This document shows positions 8,157-14,852 of a stretch of DNA of 27,013 nucleotides, piece by piece (the first letter of the stretch is position 1; each line of letters opens with the position of its first letter). Under the pieces are notes generated by a model, which made no database searches, had not been told where the DNA came from, and saw only the letters and a program-made list of their open reading frames with translations. The position numbers and the translations under genes are program-made. The DNA comes from Desulfohalobiaceae bacterium (GTDB lineage: Bacteria > Desulfobacterota > Desulfovibrionia > Desulfovibrionales > Desulfothermaceae), in NCBI GenBank assembly GCA_021737115.1, contig JAIPER010000002.1:1-27013 (forward strand). The letters run 5' to 3'.

Positions 8157-8699
8157 ATGGAAATCAAATTTAACTTCAAGAGTTTTGACCCTTCGGAACA
8201 TTTGAAAAATTATGCAGCCTCCAGATTCGGGAAGTTGGAAAAACATCTCCGGAATCCTGAAAATGCCAGTGTCAGGATAAACCTTGAGGTTGAAAAATTT
8301 CGGCAAATGGCTGAAGTTGTCCTTGATGCCGACAGTATTCATCTATCCACCCAGGAAGAAACCAATGACATGTATTCAACAATCGATGTTGCTTTGGATA
8401 AGATCGAGAAGCAACTGAAAAAGGTACGCGACAAGCAGAAAGAGAAAAGACGAAGCACTCCCGATCAGTTTGCTCCTTCTCCAGTGAGCGGTGCTGAAAC
8501 CGCCCCGGAATCGGAAGCCCCTGCAGTGGTCCAGACCGACATGTTTGAACCGAAACCTATGGATGTCGAAGAAGCGGTGACTCGTCTCCAGAAGTCAGAT
8601 TATGATTTTCTGGTCTTTTTCAACGCGGGCACAAACAGGGTGAACGTGGTCTACACCAGGAAAAACGGTGACTTTGGTCTTATTGATCCAGGGATATAA
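8157..8699 (+). CDS. hpf: Long-form ribosome hibernation promoting factor
   Basis: Binds the 30S decoding site and dimerises ribosomes into inactive 100S particles in stationary phase. The 180 residues make this the long form. An N-terminal S30AE domain (about 1-100, MEIKFNFKSFDPSEHLKNY... TIDVALDKIEKQLKK) is followed by a Pro/Ser/Glu-rich linker (about 108-130). The C-terminal dimerisation domain (about 131-180) includes MDVEEAVTRL, FLVFFNAGTNRVNVVYTRK and GLIDPG. The strong AGGAGGGG just before the ATG fixes the start. Ninety-two bases separate it from rpoN and only 3 bases from ptsN. Confidence 0.95.
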   Translation: MEIKFNFKSFDPSEHLKNYAASRFGKLEKHLRNPENASVRINLEVEKFRQMAEVVLDADSIHLSTQEETNDMYSTIDVALDKIEKQLKKVRDKQKEKRRSTPDQFAPSPVSGAETAPESEAPAVVQTDMFEPKPMDVEEAVTRLQKSDYDFLVFFNAGTNRVNVVYTRKNGDFGLIDPGI

Positions 8700-8702
8700 G
8701 CT

Positions 8703-9152
8703 ATGCAACTTTCCGAATATTTAGATCCTGATTTGTTTATTTATGACCTGAAAGGACAGGATAAGTCCGGTGTTCTTTTTGAAATGCTGAAAAGGTTACA
8801 GGAAAAAAACCAGGAACTGGACCTGAAAAAAGCCCATTCCATCCTCCTGGAGAGGGAAAACCTCGGTAGTACGGGAATCGGGGACGGGGTGGCCATTCCC
8901 CACGGCAAGATGGAAGAACTCAAAAGCATAGTGGTTATTGTGGGCCGGAGTGAACACGGGGTGGATTTTGCCGCCCTGGATACCAAGCCCTGCCATATAT
9001 TCTTTTTGGTCCTGGCCCCGGAGGATGTGGCCGGGCTCCATCTGAGGATACTGGCCCAGATATCGAGACTGCTCAAAGACCCCGGGTTTCGCCGGGACTT
9101 TGTAGAGTCCGAACATCCTCAGGCCTTTCGGGAACTCCTGGAGTCGATCTAG
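8703..9152 (+). CDS. ptsN: Nitrogen-PTS EIIA protein
   Basis: EIIA-Ntr receives phosphate from the nitrogen PTS and works as a regulator rather than a sugar transporter. The 149-residue protein has the EIIA-type-2 fold. The phosphorylated His67 lies in GDGVAIPHGKM, and LLERENLGSTGIG precedes it, as in PtsN. The C-terminal HLRILAQISRLL stretch is also typical. It starts 3 bases after the hpf stop, so translation is coupled. EI-Ntr and NPr are not in the window. Confidence 0.95.
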   Translation: MQLSEYLDPDLFIYDLKGQDKSGVLFEMLKRLQEKNQELDLKKAHSILLERENLGSTGIGDGVAIPHGKMEELKSIVVIVGRSEHGVDFAALDTKPCHIFFLVLAPEDVAGLHLRILAQISRLLKDPGFRRDFVESEHPQAFRELLESI

Positions 9153-9219
9153 GCAGGTCCAAGAGGGGTTGCGGATAGAGGTTGCAGAGGTTCACGTTCA
9201 GAGCTGAAGGAAAACATTT

Positions 9220-10110
9220 TTGGCAGCTACATCAGTTTCTCAATTCCCATTGGTTATTTTGACCGGACTTTCGGGTTCGGGAAAGAGCACCGCCCTGAAT
9301 GTCTTCGAGGACCTGGGATTTTTTTGTGTGGATGGGCTTCCGGCCGGGATGGTCACTCGACTGGTAGGCTTGATCACTTCGGAAAATCCTATTGATTTCA
9401 GGGGATTAGCTCTGGGGATGGATATCCGCCAGCACGATTTCATCCAGCAGTGGCAGGAAACCTTAGACTGGTTGTCGGCCAAGGGCATCCGGCCCCGGAT
9501 TATTTTTCTCGAGGCCCGGATGGATGTCCTCATGCGGCGATATGCCGAAACAAGGCGGCCGCATCCCTTGGAAACCCAGGATTTGAATCTTGAAAAGGCC
9601 CTGGAAAAGGAAAGAGAGCTTCTGTCTTCATTGCTGGAAGACGCTGAACGGGTGGTGGACACGTCCGATTTTTCCATCCACGATCTCAGGCGATACCTGC
9701 AGGAACAGTGGTCTTATTTCAACCAGCCGGCCCATGGATTACGGGTCCATATCGTCTCCTTCGGATTCAAGTACGGCATTCCACCGGAAGCGGATCTGGT
9801 TTTTGATCTCCGTTTTCTGCCGAACCCTTATTTTGTGGAAGGGTTAAAAGAATTATCCGGTCTCGATCCCCGGGTAGCCGCCTATGTGCTCGAGACGGAA
9901 GCAGGGGTGAATTTTTTGGATAAGTTTTTGGATTTTCTGCTCTATGTTTTACCTTTGTATGTCAAGGAAGGCCGGTATCGCATGACCCTGGCTTTCGGCT
10001 GTACCGGGGGAAAACACAGATCGGTCGCAGTGGCCAGGCAAATCCATACAGTGTTGAAGGACAATCATTACTTTTCCTCGCTTGAACATAAGCACTTGGA
10101 ACTGGGATGA
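9220..10110 (+). CDS. rapZ: RNase adapter / nucleotide-binding protein RapZ (YvcJ family)
   Basis: In enterobacteria RapZ targets the small RNA GlmZ to RNase E and so tunes glucosamine 6-phosphate synthesis; here the role is known only by family. Residues 16-24 are the Walker A loop (GLSGSGKST). The ARMDVLMRRYAETRRPHPL segment, SFGFKYGIPPEADLVFDLRFLPNP and the C-terminal GCTGGKHRSVAVA motif are all diagnostic. Its 296 residues are close to the usual 280-290. The start is TTG at 9220, supported by AAGGA 8 bases upstream (9207-9211); no in-frame ATG or GTG lies nearby. UDP-GlcNAc from the regulated pathway would feed LPS and the NeuC step of this window. Confidence 0.95.
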   Translation: MAATSVSQFPLVILTGLSGSGKSTALNVFEDLGFFCVDGLPAGMVTRLVGLITSENPIDFRGLALGMDIRQHDFIQQWQETLDWLSAKGIRPRIIFLEARMDVLMRRYAETRRPHPLETQDLNLEKALEKERELLSSLLEDAERVVDTSDFSIHDLRRYLQEQWSYFNQPAHGLRVHIVSFGFKYGIPPEADLVFDLRFLPNPYFVEGLKELSGLDPRVAAYVLETEAGVNFLDKFLDFLLYVLPLYVKEGRYRMTLAFGCTGGKHRSVAVARQIHTVLKDNHYFSSLEHKHLELG

Positions 10111-10179
10111 AGGGGTTTCGGGTTTGAAGGGCTGGAAATGAGGAAATAGAATAATCTTGTCGCGTTTTCAGGATCAATT

Positions 10180-10255
10180 CCGTCATTTTGTTCCGGCGGA
10201 GGCCGGAACGACGGGCAATCGTCTGACTGGATTCCGGCCTGCGCCGGAATGACGG
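10180..10255. repeat. REP-like palindrome pair, CCGTCATTCCGG family
   Basis: The first unit has the palindrome GTTCCGGC-GGAG-GCCGGAAC (10189-10208). The second has ATTCCGGC-CTGC-GCCGGAAT (10231-10250). The units face each other, starting CCGTCATT and ending AATGACGG. Head sequence CTGGATTCCGG (10227) is shared with the 12766 and 26233 copies in reverse. Confidence 0.85.
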
Positions 10256-10313
10256 ATAAGAGAATGAGGCATCTGAAGAACTGAAAGTACGCAAACACTG
10301 GATGGACCTTTTT

Positions 10314-10348
10314 CTTAACCGTGAACCGTGAACCGTGAACTGTGAACC
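10314..10348 (+). repeat. GTGAACC heptamer run
   Basis: Four near-perfect heptamers (CCGTGAA ×3, then CTGTGAA) are preceded by TTTTTCTTAA. An opposite-strand version with the same flank, TTAAGAAAAAG, is at 12703-12741. Nothing is encoded. Confidence 0.8.
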
Positions 10349-10421
10349 TCTGTAATCTCTGCAACCTTTTCATCCGTAAGCCTGGAACCTTCTTCCGGAC
10401 CAGGCTGGGAGTATTCTATAC

Positions 10422-10838
10422 ATGGTAGGTGTTTTGCTTGTCGCCCATTCGGATTTCGGTGAAGGACTCCTCCGGGCTGCCGAAGGCATTCTCGGCACCC
10501 AGGAGAGATGTGTGCCGATTTCTGTAAGCCACACAAAATCCATGCAGTCAATCATCGAAGAGATCGAATCCGCAGTCAAGGCGGTTGATAACGGCGACGG
10601 AGTGATCATTCTCACGGATATGTTCGGCGGCACTCCCAGCAACCTGAGCTTGTCCCTGCTGGGAACGACGCGCGTTGAGGTCATAACCGGCGCCAATATG
10701 CCCATGTTATTGAAAATACTCGGTTCCAGACACATCCCGCTATCCGAGATTGCCGCAGAGGCAAAATCCGCCGGTCGACAGGGGATCGTGGTGGCCGGAG
10801 AGGTTTTGAAACGTAAGATCGGTAGCAAGAAAAAATGA
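10422..10838 (+). CDS. Mannose-family PTS EIIA component
   Basis: Cytoplasmic phosphocarrier of the mannose/sorbose PTS family (ManX EIIA type). The 138-residue protein begins MVGVLLVAHSDFGEGLL, with the phosphorylated His9. It also has the family's VIILTDMFGGTPSNLSLSL and ITGANMPMLLK segments. GGGAG about 9 bases before the ATG is a fair ribosome site. It is followed after 21 bases by EIIB and then EIIC. In relatives this set sits directly after rapZ and may be regulatory as much as sugar-transporting; the substrate cannot be read from sequence. Confidence 0.92.
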   Translation: MVGVLLVAHSDFGEGLLRAAEGILGTQERCVPISVSHTKSMQSIIEEIESAVKAVDNGDGVIILTDMFGGTPSNLSLSLLGTTRVEVITGANMPMLLKILGSRHIPLSEIAAEAKSAGRQGIVVAGEVLKRKIGSKKK

Positions 10839-10859
10839 TGCTGCGCAGGTAATTGCCCC

Positions 10860-11336
10860 ATGCCCAAACTTTGGATCAGGGTGGATAATCGTCTCATACA
10901 CGGCCAGATTGTTGAAAACTGGTTGCCGTATTTGAATGCCAGGCATATTCTGGTGGCCAACGATCAGCTGGCTCATGATGAATTGCAGCAGGAAATCATC
11001 GGACTGGCCGTTCCGAAAGGAGTGAAGCTGTTGTTTTCAACTGTCGGCAAGGTTCTGGAAACCCTCAATGCAAACTGGTGGCAGGGAGACGGGAGATCTT
11101 TTCTGGTCATGTTTGATTGCTGCAGCGATGCCCGGAAGGCCCTGCAAAGCGGGTTGCAATTCAAGACGCTCAATATCGGGAATATCCATTACGGGCAGGG
11201 AAGACAGCAGATTTGCGATCATATCGCCTTGAGCAGGGAAGATATCGAGTGCTTGCGTTTTTTCGAAGAGAAGGGTGTTCATCTTGATTTCCGCTGCCTG
11301 CCCAACAGACAGGTGCAGGTAAAAACCATCTGGTAA
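10860..11336 (+). CDS. Sorbose/mannose-family PTS EIIB component
   Basis: Takes phosphate from EIIA and passes it to the incoming sugar. The 158 residues match EIIB-Sor: KLWIRVDNRLIHGQIVENW, with the phosphorylated His14 in RLIHGQ, then ILVANDQLAHDELQQEIIGLAVPKGVKL. The SVDxAxK-like middle and the LNIGNIHYGQGRQQI segment are also typical. AGGT lies 8 bases upstream of the ATG. The stop (11334-11336) is 4 bases before the ATG of the EIIC-like gene, so the two should be coupled. Confidence 0.93.
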   Translation: MPKLWIRVDNRLIHGQIVENWLPYLNARHILVANDQLAHDELQQEIIGLAVPKGVKLLFSTVGKVLETLNANWWQGDGRSFLVMFDCCSDARKALQSGLQFKTLNIGNIHYGQGRQQICDHIALSREDIECLRFFEEKGVHLDFRCLPNRQVQVKTIW

Positions 11337-11340
11337 AATT

Positions 11341-12023
11341 ATGGATTTCCAATTCTTATTGTGCATCGCAAGCGGTAGTTTTTTTTTGGCCTGATTTCTC
11401 TGTCCAGGTTTGCCGTTAATCTCGGTTTCATCGAAAGACCGGTCTTTATTGGACTCCTCCTGGCTTTTGTGACTTCTAACTGGCAGGAGCCTGTACTGAT
11501 AGCGGTTTTTTTTGAACTCTTCTGGCTGGACACCTTTCCGGCCGGGACCTATATCCCTCCACAGCAGACTTTTGCCACTTTTTTCACGATCATGACCGCG
11601 GATTATCTCGGCCTGTCTCAACCAGCGGATATTTTTCTCCTGCTCCTGCTGGCCCTGCCCCTGACCAGCCTGATGCACCAACTGGAGATCTGGTTCAGAA
11701 AAAGGGAGAACAAAAACTACAAAAAGGCCATCCGCCAGGTGCAAAAAGGGTCCCTTGCCTATGAACCCGAAGGGATCGTTCTGGGAAGCGTGTTGAAGAC
11801 GGCCGGGGTGAATTCGCTTGCCTTTGCTCTTTGTCTGGGATCGACTCTGGTCGTCCTGGAACTCATCCCCCTGTCCCGCTTCCCTGCCCTGCCGGAGCTG
11901 ACCTGGTTTCATCTCTTGAGCGGGGGGCTGACCGCAGGTTTTCTCGCTCTGCGCTCGAAAAGGATCTACGGGCTTTTGATCTGCGTAGCCGCGGTGACGG
12001 CTGTTGCCTTATTCTTCTTGTAA
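11341..12023 (+). CDS. Sorbose/mannose-family PTS EIIC, frame broken at a T9 run
   Basis: Membrane channel part of a mannose-family PTS. From the ATG at 11341 the frame reads MDFQFLLCIASGSFFLA and stops at 11392-11394. The rest of the protein (SRFAVNLGFIERPVFIGLLLA... to 12023) is in another frame that is closed upstream by TAG at 11376. The switch falls exactly at nine T (11379-11387). One extra T joins both parts into a ~227-residue protein ending in a membrane segment, with the family's ERPVFIGLLLA and ELFWLDTFPAGTYIPP segments. Explanations are a sequencing error, phase variation, transcriptional slippage or early decay. A GTG at 11469 would give only a truncated 184-residue protein. No EIID follows. 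Confidence 0.75.
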
Positions 12024-12077
12024 GCCGGTCCGGCCGCACATTTGAATATAATTGAAAAGGATTCAGGAGAGTTTTGG

Positions 12078-12167
12078 TACTGATCCAACTAAGCTTTTAC
12101 CCAAATCAACCTCTTTGATGCTGAAACAATCGGTTCCCGCTGATAAAACCAAAATTGGATCAGTATA
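12078..12167 (-). mobile_element. TIR element copy 1 (MITE-like, about 90 bp)
   Basis: Left end TACTGATCCAA (12078-12088) is the reverse complement of TTGGATCAGTA in the right end (12155-12165), which continues TA. Subterminal sequence also matches the other copies when read on the minus strand: AATTTTGGTTTTATC and AAAAGCTTAGTTGGATCAG. Compared with copies at 13844-13937 and 26135-26226 it lies in reverse orientation. It encodes nothing. It may be a non-autonomous transposon or a mobile palindromic repeat. Confidence 0.7.
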
Positions 12168-12257
12168 TCCACGAATCACCGGAATGGGTTGCTCTTCCGC
12201 TACTACTTTGCCGAAGATTATTCAGAAAATAGACAAGATAAGACTTATCCAAGAATT

Positions 12258-12424
12258 TTTTGACAGGATTAACATGATTTGATGGATTATTTTTTCTTTG
12301 ACCGCATGCCGGAAGCCTGCGGTCAAGGAAAACCGCCTCCGGCAGGAGAGACTTTTCCGGCGGGCATCCGGCACGCCGAAAAATCTTTCTTCTCATCCTG
12401 TATATCCTGTAAATCCTGTCAAAA
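12258..12424. repeat. Nested palindromic element with 13-bp terminal inverted repeats
   Basis: TTTTGACAGGATT (12258-12270) is the exact reverse complement of 12412-12424. Inside lie the hairpin TTGACCGCA (12298-12306) / TGCGGTCAA (12318-12326) and a second one, TTTTCCGGCG (12353-12362) with CGCCGAAAAA (12374-12383, one mismatch). The right end carries three 8-9-base ATCCTGTAT-like units (12395-12420). The ends resemble the ATCCTGT/ACAGGAT repeats common in many bacterial genomes. Confidence 0.65.
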
Positions 12425-12702
12425 GGTTTCTGAGATTCTTGAGTTCTGAATCTCCAAAAATAAACTCATTCCTTAAAATGGAATAACAAAGTATCCGCGG
12501 AAGACTATCCGGAATGGGCACCCCGGTGAAATCCTGCTTCGCAGGAACTCCTTGAGTTATTTCAGGGCAAGCGAATGAAGAGGGAAAATTTTCCTTGTCA
12601 GGGTTTTCCTCTTGTGCTAAAAATCACAAACCCCGCGGCCTGAGTTTTCTATGAAAAGCTCTATGCTTTTGAAGCGGACTGCGCCCGCAACCCAAAAGGT
12701 CC

Positions 12703-12735
12703 ACGTTCACGGTTCACGGTTCACCGTTCACGGTT
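12703..12735 (-). repeat. GTGAACC heptamer run, opposite orientation
   Basis: On the plus strand it reads as repeats of CACGGTT ending CACGGTTAAGAAAAAG. Its reverse complement matches the 10314-10348 run including the TTTTTCTTAA flank. It lies 30 bases from a REP unit, just as the first run does. Confidence 0.8.
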
Positions 12736-12765
12736 AAGAAAAAGAAAATAGCCCTCTGACCTATT

Positions 12766-12794
12766 CCGTCATTCCGGCGGAGGCCGGAATCCAG
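12766..12794. repeat. REP-like palindrome, CCGTCATTCCGG family
   Basis: CCGTC followed by ATTCCGGC-GGAG-GCCGGAAT (8-bp arms) and CCAG. Nearly identical to the copy at 26233-26261. Confidence 0.85.
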
Positions 12795-12862
12795 GGGGCC
12801 TGATTATTGTGATTTTAGATAATTCAAGGGTAAGGCACTAAAGTATCTTAAAATTTAGTCAA

Positions 12863-12869
12863 GGAGGTC
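12863..12869 (+). promoter_or_regulatory. Strong ribosome binding site of ppaC
   Basis: AAGGAGGT lies 5 bases before the ATG at 12874 and is close to the perfect anti-16S match. It fits high expression of pyrophosphatase, which sulfate reducers need to pull sulfate activation (known physiology, if the organism is one). Confidence 0.8.
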
Positions 12870-12873
12870 TGAA

Positions 12874-13797
12874 ATGACGGCGTTTGTAGTGGGTCATAAA
12901 AGTCCGGACACGGATTCTGTCTGTGCATCTATTGCTCTGGCTGATCTGAAGAGTAAAATCGGGGTCGAGGCCAAGCCTGCTGTCCAGGGGGAGATCAATC
13001 CCGAATCCAGGTTTGTTCTGGACAAATTCGGGCTCGATGCCCCGGAAATTTTAACTGACGGCGCGGGCAAGCAGGTTTTTCTGGTGGACCATTCCGATCT
13101 GGCCCAGAGTCTGGACAATCTTGATAAAGACAAGATCCTGGGCATTGTCGACCACCACAAGGTCGGCGATGTGACCACTCCGAACCCGATCTGGGTCTGG
13201 ACCTGGCCGGTGGGCTGCACCTGTACGGTGATCAAGAACATGTATGATTTCTTCAAGGTGGAAATACCCAAAAACATCGCCGGGATCATGACCTGCTCCA
13301 TCCTGAGCGATACCGTTATCTTCAAGTCCGCCACCTGCACGGAACAGGACAGGGAAGCCGCCACCGCCCTGGCCAGGATCGCCGGTCTGGATGACCTTCA
13401 GGCTTTGGGCATTGAAATGTTCAAGGTCAAGTCCGCCATCGAGGGCACTCCGGTCAGGGAACTGGTCAAGCGGGACTACAAGGATTTCGACATGAGCGGC
13501 AAGAAGGTCGGTATCGGACAGCTGGAAGTGGTCGATCTCAGCCTGCTGGATGCGGTCAAGGAAGACCTGGCCAGGGACATCCAGGCGCTGAAGAACGAAG
13601 GCAGTTATCACAGCGTCTTTCTGCTCTTGACCGACATCATGAAGGAGGGTTCGGAGATGCTTTTGGTCTCGGATGATCCGTCCGTGGTCGAGAAGTCCTT
13701 CGGCAAGGCCCCACAGGGCGACAGGGTCTGGCTGGACAAGGTCATGAGCCGCAAGAAGCAGGTGGTTCCCAATTTTGAAAAGGGCTTCGCGGCCTGA
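12874..13797 (+). CDS. ppaC: Manganese-dependent inorganic pyrophosphatase (family II)
   Basis: Hydrolyses pyrophosphate to phosphate in the cytoplasm. The 307-residue DHH-family protein has GHKSPDTDS (metal ligands His8, Asp12, Asp14), FLVDHSD, the DHH motif in GIVDHHK, and ILSDTVIFKS. The C-terminal substrate site SRKKQVVP is also present. No CBS or DRTGG regulatory insert is present, so this is the short form. Pyrophosphate removal would draw sulfate adenylation, and CMP-sugar synthesis, forward. It stands alone, convergent with the LPS locus. A strong ribosome site and G/C-ending codons suggest high expression. Confidence 0.97.
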   Translation: MTAFVVGHKSPDTDSVCASIALADLKSKIGVEAKPAVQGEINPESRFVLDKFGLDAPEILTDGAGKQVFLVDHSDLAQSLDNLDKDKILGIVDHHKVGDVTTPNPIWVWTWPVGCTCTVIKNMYDFFKVEIPKNIAGIMTCSILSDTVIFKSATCTEQDREAATALARIAGLDDLQALGIEMFKVKSAIEGTPVRELVKRDYKDFDMSGKKVGIGQLEVVDLSLLDAVKEDLARDIQALKNEGSYHSVFLLLTDIMKEGSEMLLVSDDPSVVEKSFGKAPQGDRVWLDKVMSRKKQVVPNFEKGFAA

Positions 13798-13807
13798 TAT
13801 TCTGTTT

Positions 13808-13836
13808 GCGCCTCCAGACATTGTGTCCGGAGGCGC
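13808..13836. terminator. Hairpin after ppaC, convergent with lpxL
   Basis: GCGCCTCC (13808-13815) pairs with GGAGGCGC (13829-13836). One A·C mismatch is followed by a further GACA/TGTC inside, and the loop is TTG. It starts 10 bases after the ppaC stop. No T-run follows on either strand, so it is a terminator-like or RNA-protecting hairpin between converging genes. Confidence 0.6.
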
Positions 13837-13843
13837 AGTCCGG

Positions 13844-13937
13844 ATATCAGTACAAATTTTGGTTTTTACAACAAAGACTGGAGACCCCAAGCCTCCAGGC
13901 CCAAATTTCACAAAAAGCTAAGTTGGATCAGAATATT
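13844..13937 (+). mobile_element. TIR element copy 2, its end supplying the lpxL stop codon
   Basis: Right end TTGGATCAG (13923-13931) matches the other copies. Shared subterminal sequences are AATTTTGGTTTTTA (left) and TTTCACAAAAAG plus AAGTTGGATCAG (right). The left terminus is degenerate (ATATCAGTACAAATTTTGG). The lpxL stop (13928-13930, minus strand) lies within the terminal repeat. Confidence 0.65.
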
Positions 13938-14830
13938 CTGACTTCCTCGGTTTGTTCCCCTCTGGGTCTGGTCTTCCACCTCCTGTGCATCCAGAACCAC
14001 TGCTCCGGATACAGATGAACCATGTCCTCCACCGCCCTGGTATAAAAAGCAGCTGTTTTCTTGACTTGTTCTTCTTTACTCCCGGAAAGAGCAAGGGTGT
14101 CAAGGGGTGGACGGGTGATGAGCCTGTATTTTCCCTCAGTCTCCCTGACAAGAAAGACTGGCAGGACAAGGGCCCTGGAACGTAGGGCCAGGAGGGCCGG
14201 GCCCTTGTTCACGGCCGCGGTTTTTTTTAAAAAGGGGAGGAAGACGGCCTTGCTCCGGCCGCAGTTCTGATCCACTAAGAAACCGCAAAGACCGTTCTCT
14301 TTCAAGATCCGTAAGACTTTCTTTGTGGCCTGATCCTTATGGACCATGTCCATGCCGCTGTGTTTGCGGAAATGATCCAGAAGGCGGCTCAAGGCCCGGC
14401 TCTTGGGGTAGCGAACCACGACCTGACACTGCTTCTCCCCGCGAATCAAGGAAAAGACACCTGAGAGAAGCTCCCAGGCACCCAGGTGCCCGGTGCTCAG
14501 AATCAAGGGTCTTTGGGCCTGCAAGGCTTGAAAAAGAAGGTCGGGATCGTCGATTTCTATGCGCTCCTGGAGAAAGCGGTGATCGATGGCTCGGTTCACA
14601 AAGAGTTCGGCAAAGGCGGCACCGGAGTGTCTGAAGCTTGATTTGGCCAGGGCTTTGGCCTGTTTCGTATCCTTGCCCAGGTGGAGTTCGATGGCCCGGG
14701 TGGCTATTCTCCGTCTTGAAGGCAGGATATGCCACATGATCCGGCCCGTGGTCCGACCGATACGTTTTATCCGGTCCGGTGAGAGCCGGATAAGAAACGA
14801 GCTTAGTAGTTCTAGGATGATATTGAGCAT
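13928..14830 (-). CDS. Lipid A lauroyl/myristoyl acyltransferase (LpxL/HtrB family)
   Basis: Adds a secondary acyl chain to Kdo-lipid A at the inner membrane. The ~300-residue protein starts with a hydrophobic anchor (NIILELLSSFLIRL). The acyltransferase HX4E motif is GHLGAWE (His115, Glu120 from this start), with FLVDQNCGRSKAVFLPFLKK and the C-terminal PEQWFWMHRRWK. An in-frame ATG at 14869 would overlap waaA by 17 bases without a ribosome site; ATG 14830 with weak GAAGAA is preferred. The last residues (VRIF) and stop come from the TIR element's end. It lies directly downstream of waaA, so acyl and Kdo transfer are co-ordered. LpxL versus LpxM cannot be told apart here. Confidence 0.9.
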   Translation of the reverse strand: MLNIILELLSSFLIRLSPDRIKRIGRTTGRIMWHILPSRRRIATRAIELHLGKDTKQAKALAKSSFRHSGAAFAELFVNRAIDHRFLQERIEIDDPDLLFQALQAQRPLILSTGHLGAWELLSGVFSLIRGEKQCQVVVRYPKSRALSRLLDHFRKHSGMDMVHKDQATKKVLRILKENGLCGFLVDQNCGRSKAVFLPFLKKTAAVNKGPALLALRSRALVLPVFLVRETEGKYRLITRPPLDTLALSGSKEEQVKKTAAFYTRAVEDMVHLYPEQWFWMHRRWKTRPRGEQTEEVRIF

Positions 14831-14852
14831 AATTCTTCGTGGTTCAAACTCA

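Larger units (their letters stand above)
10111..10421. other. Repeat-filled spacer between rapZ and the PTS EIIA gene
   Basis: This 311-base stretch has no credible gene. It holds REP-like palindromes (10180-10255), a linker, a run of GTGAACC heptamers (10314-10348), and GGTTGCAGAGATTACAGAGG on the minus strand (10346-10365). A related GGTTGCAGAGGTTCAC lies at 9181-9198 just before rapZ. No convincing promoter for the PTS genes was recognised. Confidence 0.7.
12024..12873. other. 850-base repeat-rich region between EIIC and ppaC
   Basis: In relatives EIID and general PTS genes may follow EIIC; here no gene is recognisable. The stretch holds a TIR element (12078-12167), a nested palindrome element (12258-12424), a region of small hairpins (for example CCTGC-TTC-GCAGG near 12533) and a GTGAACC run (12703-12735). 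It also holds a REP unit (12766-12794) and the ppaC leader. Short open frames inside have no ribosome sites or recognisable motifs. Confidence 0.7.

Noticed and set aside
10314..10348. GTGAACC heptamers as a CRISPR array
   Set aside because: Units are 7 bases with no unique spacers and no cas genes; it is a short tandem repeat.
11037..11912. Antisense open frame of 291 codons opposite EIIB and EIIC
   Set aside because: Highly charged, Gln-rich product without motifs; it lies over two clearly recognised PTS genes.
13808..13836. Classical Rho-independent terminator after ppaC
   Set aside because: The stem is good but neither strand has a T-run after it, so it is listed only as terminator-like.
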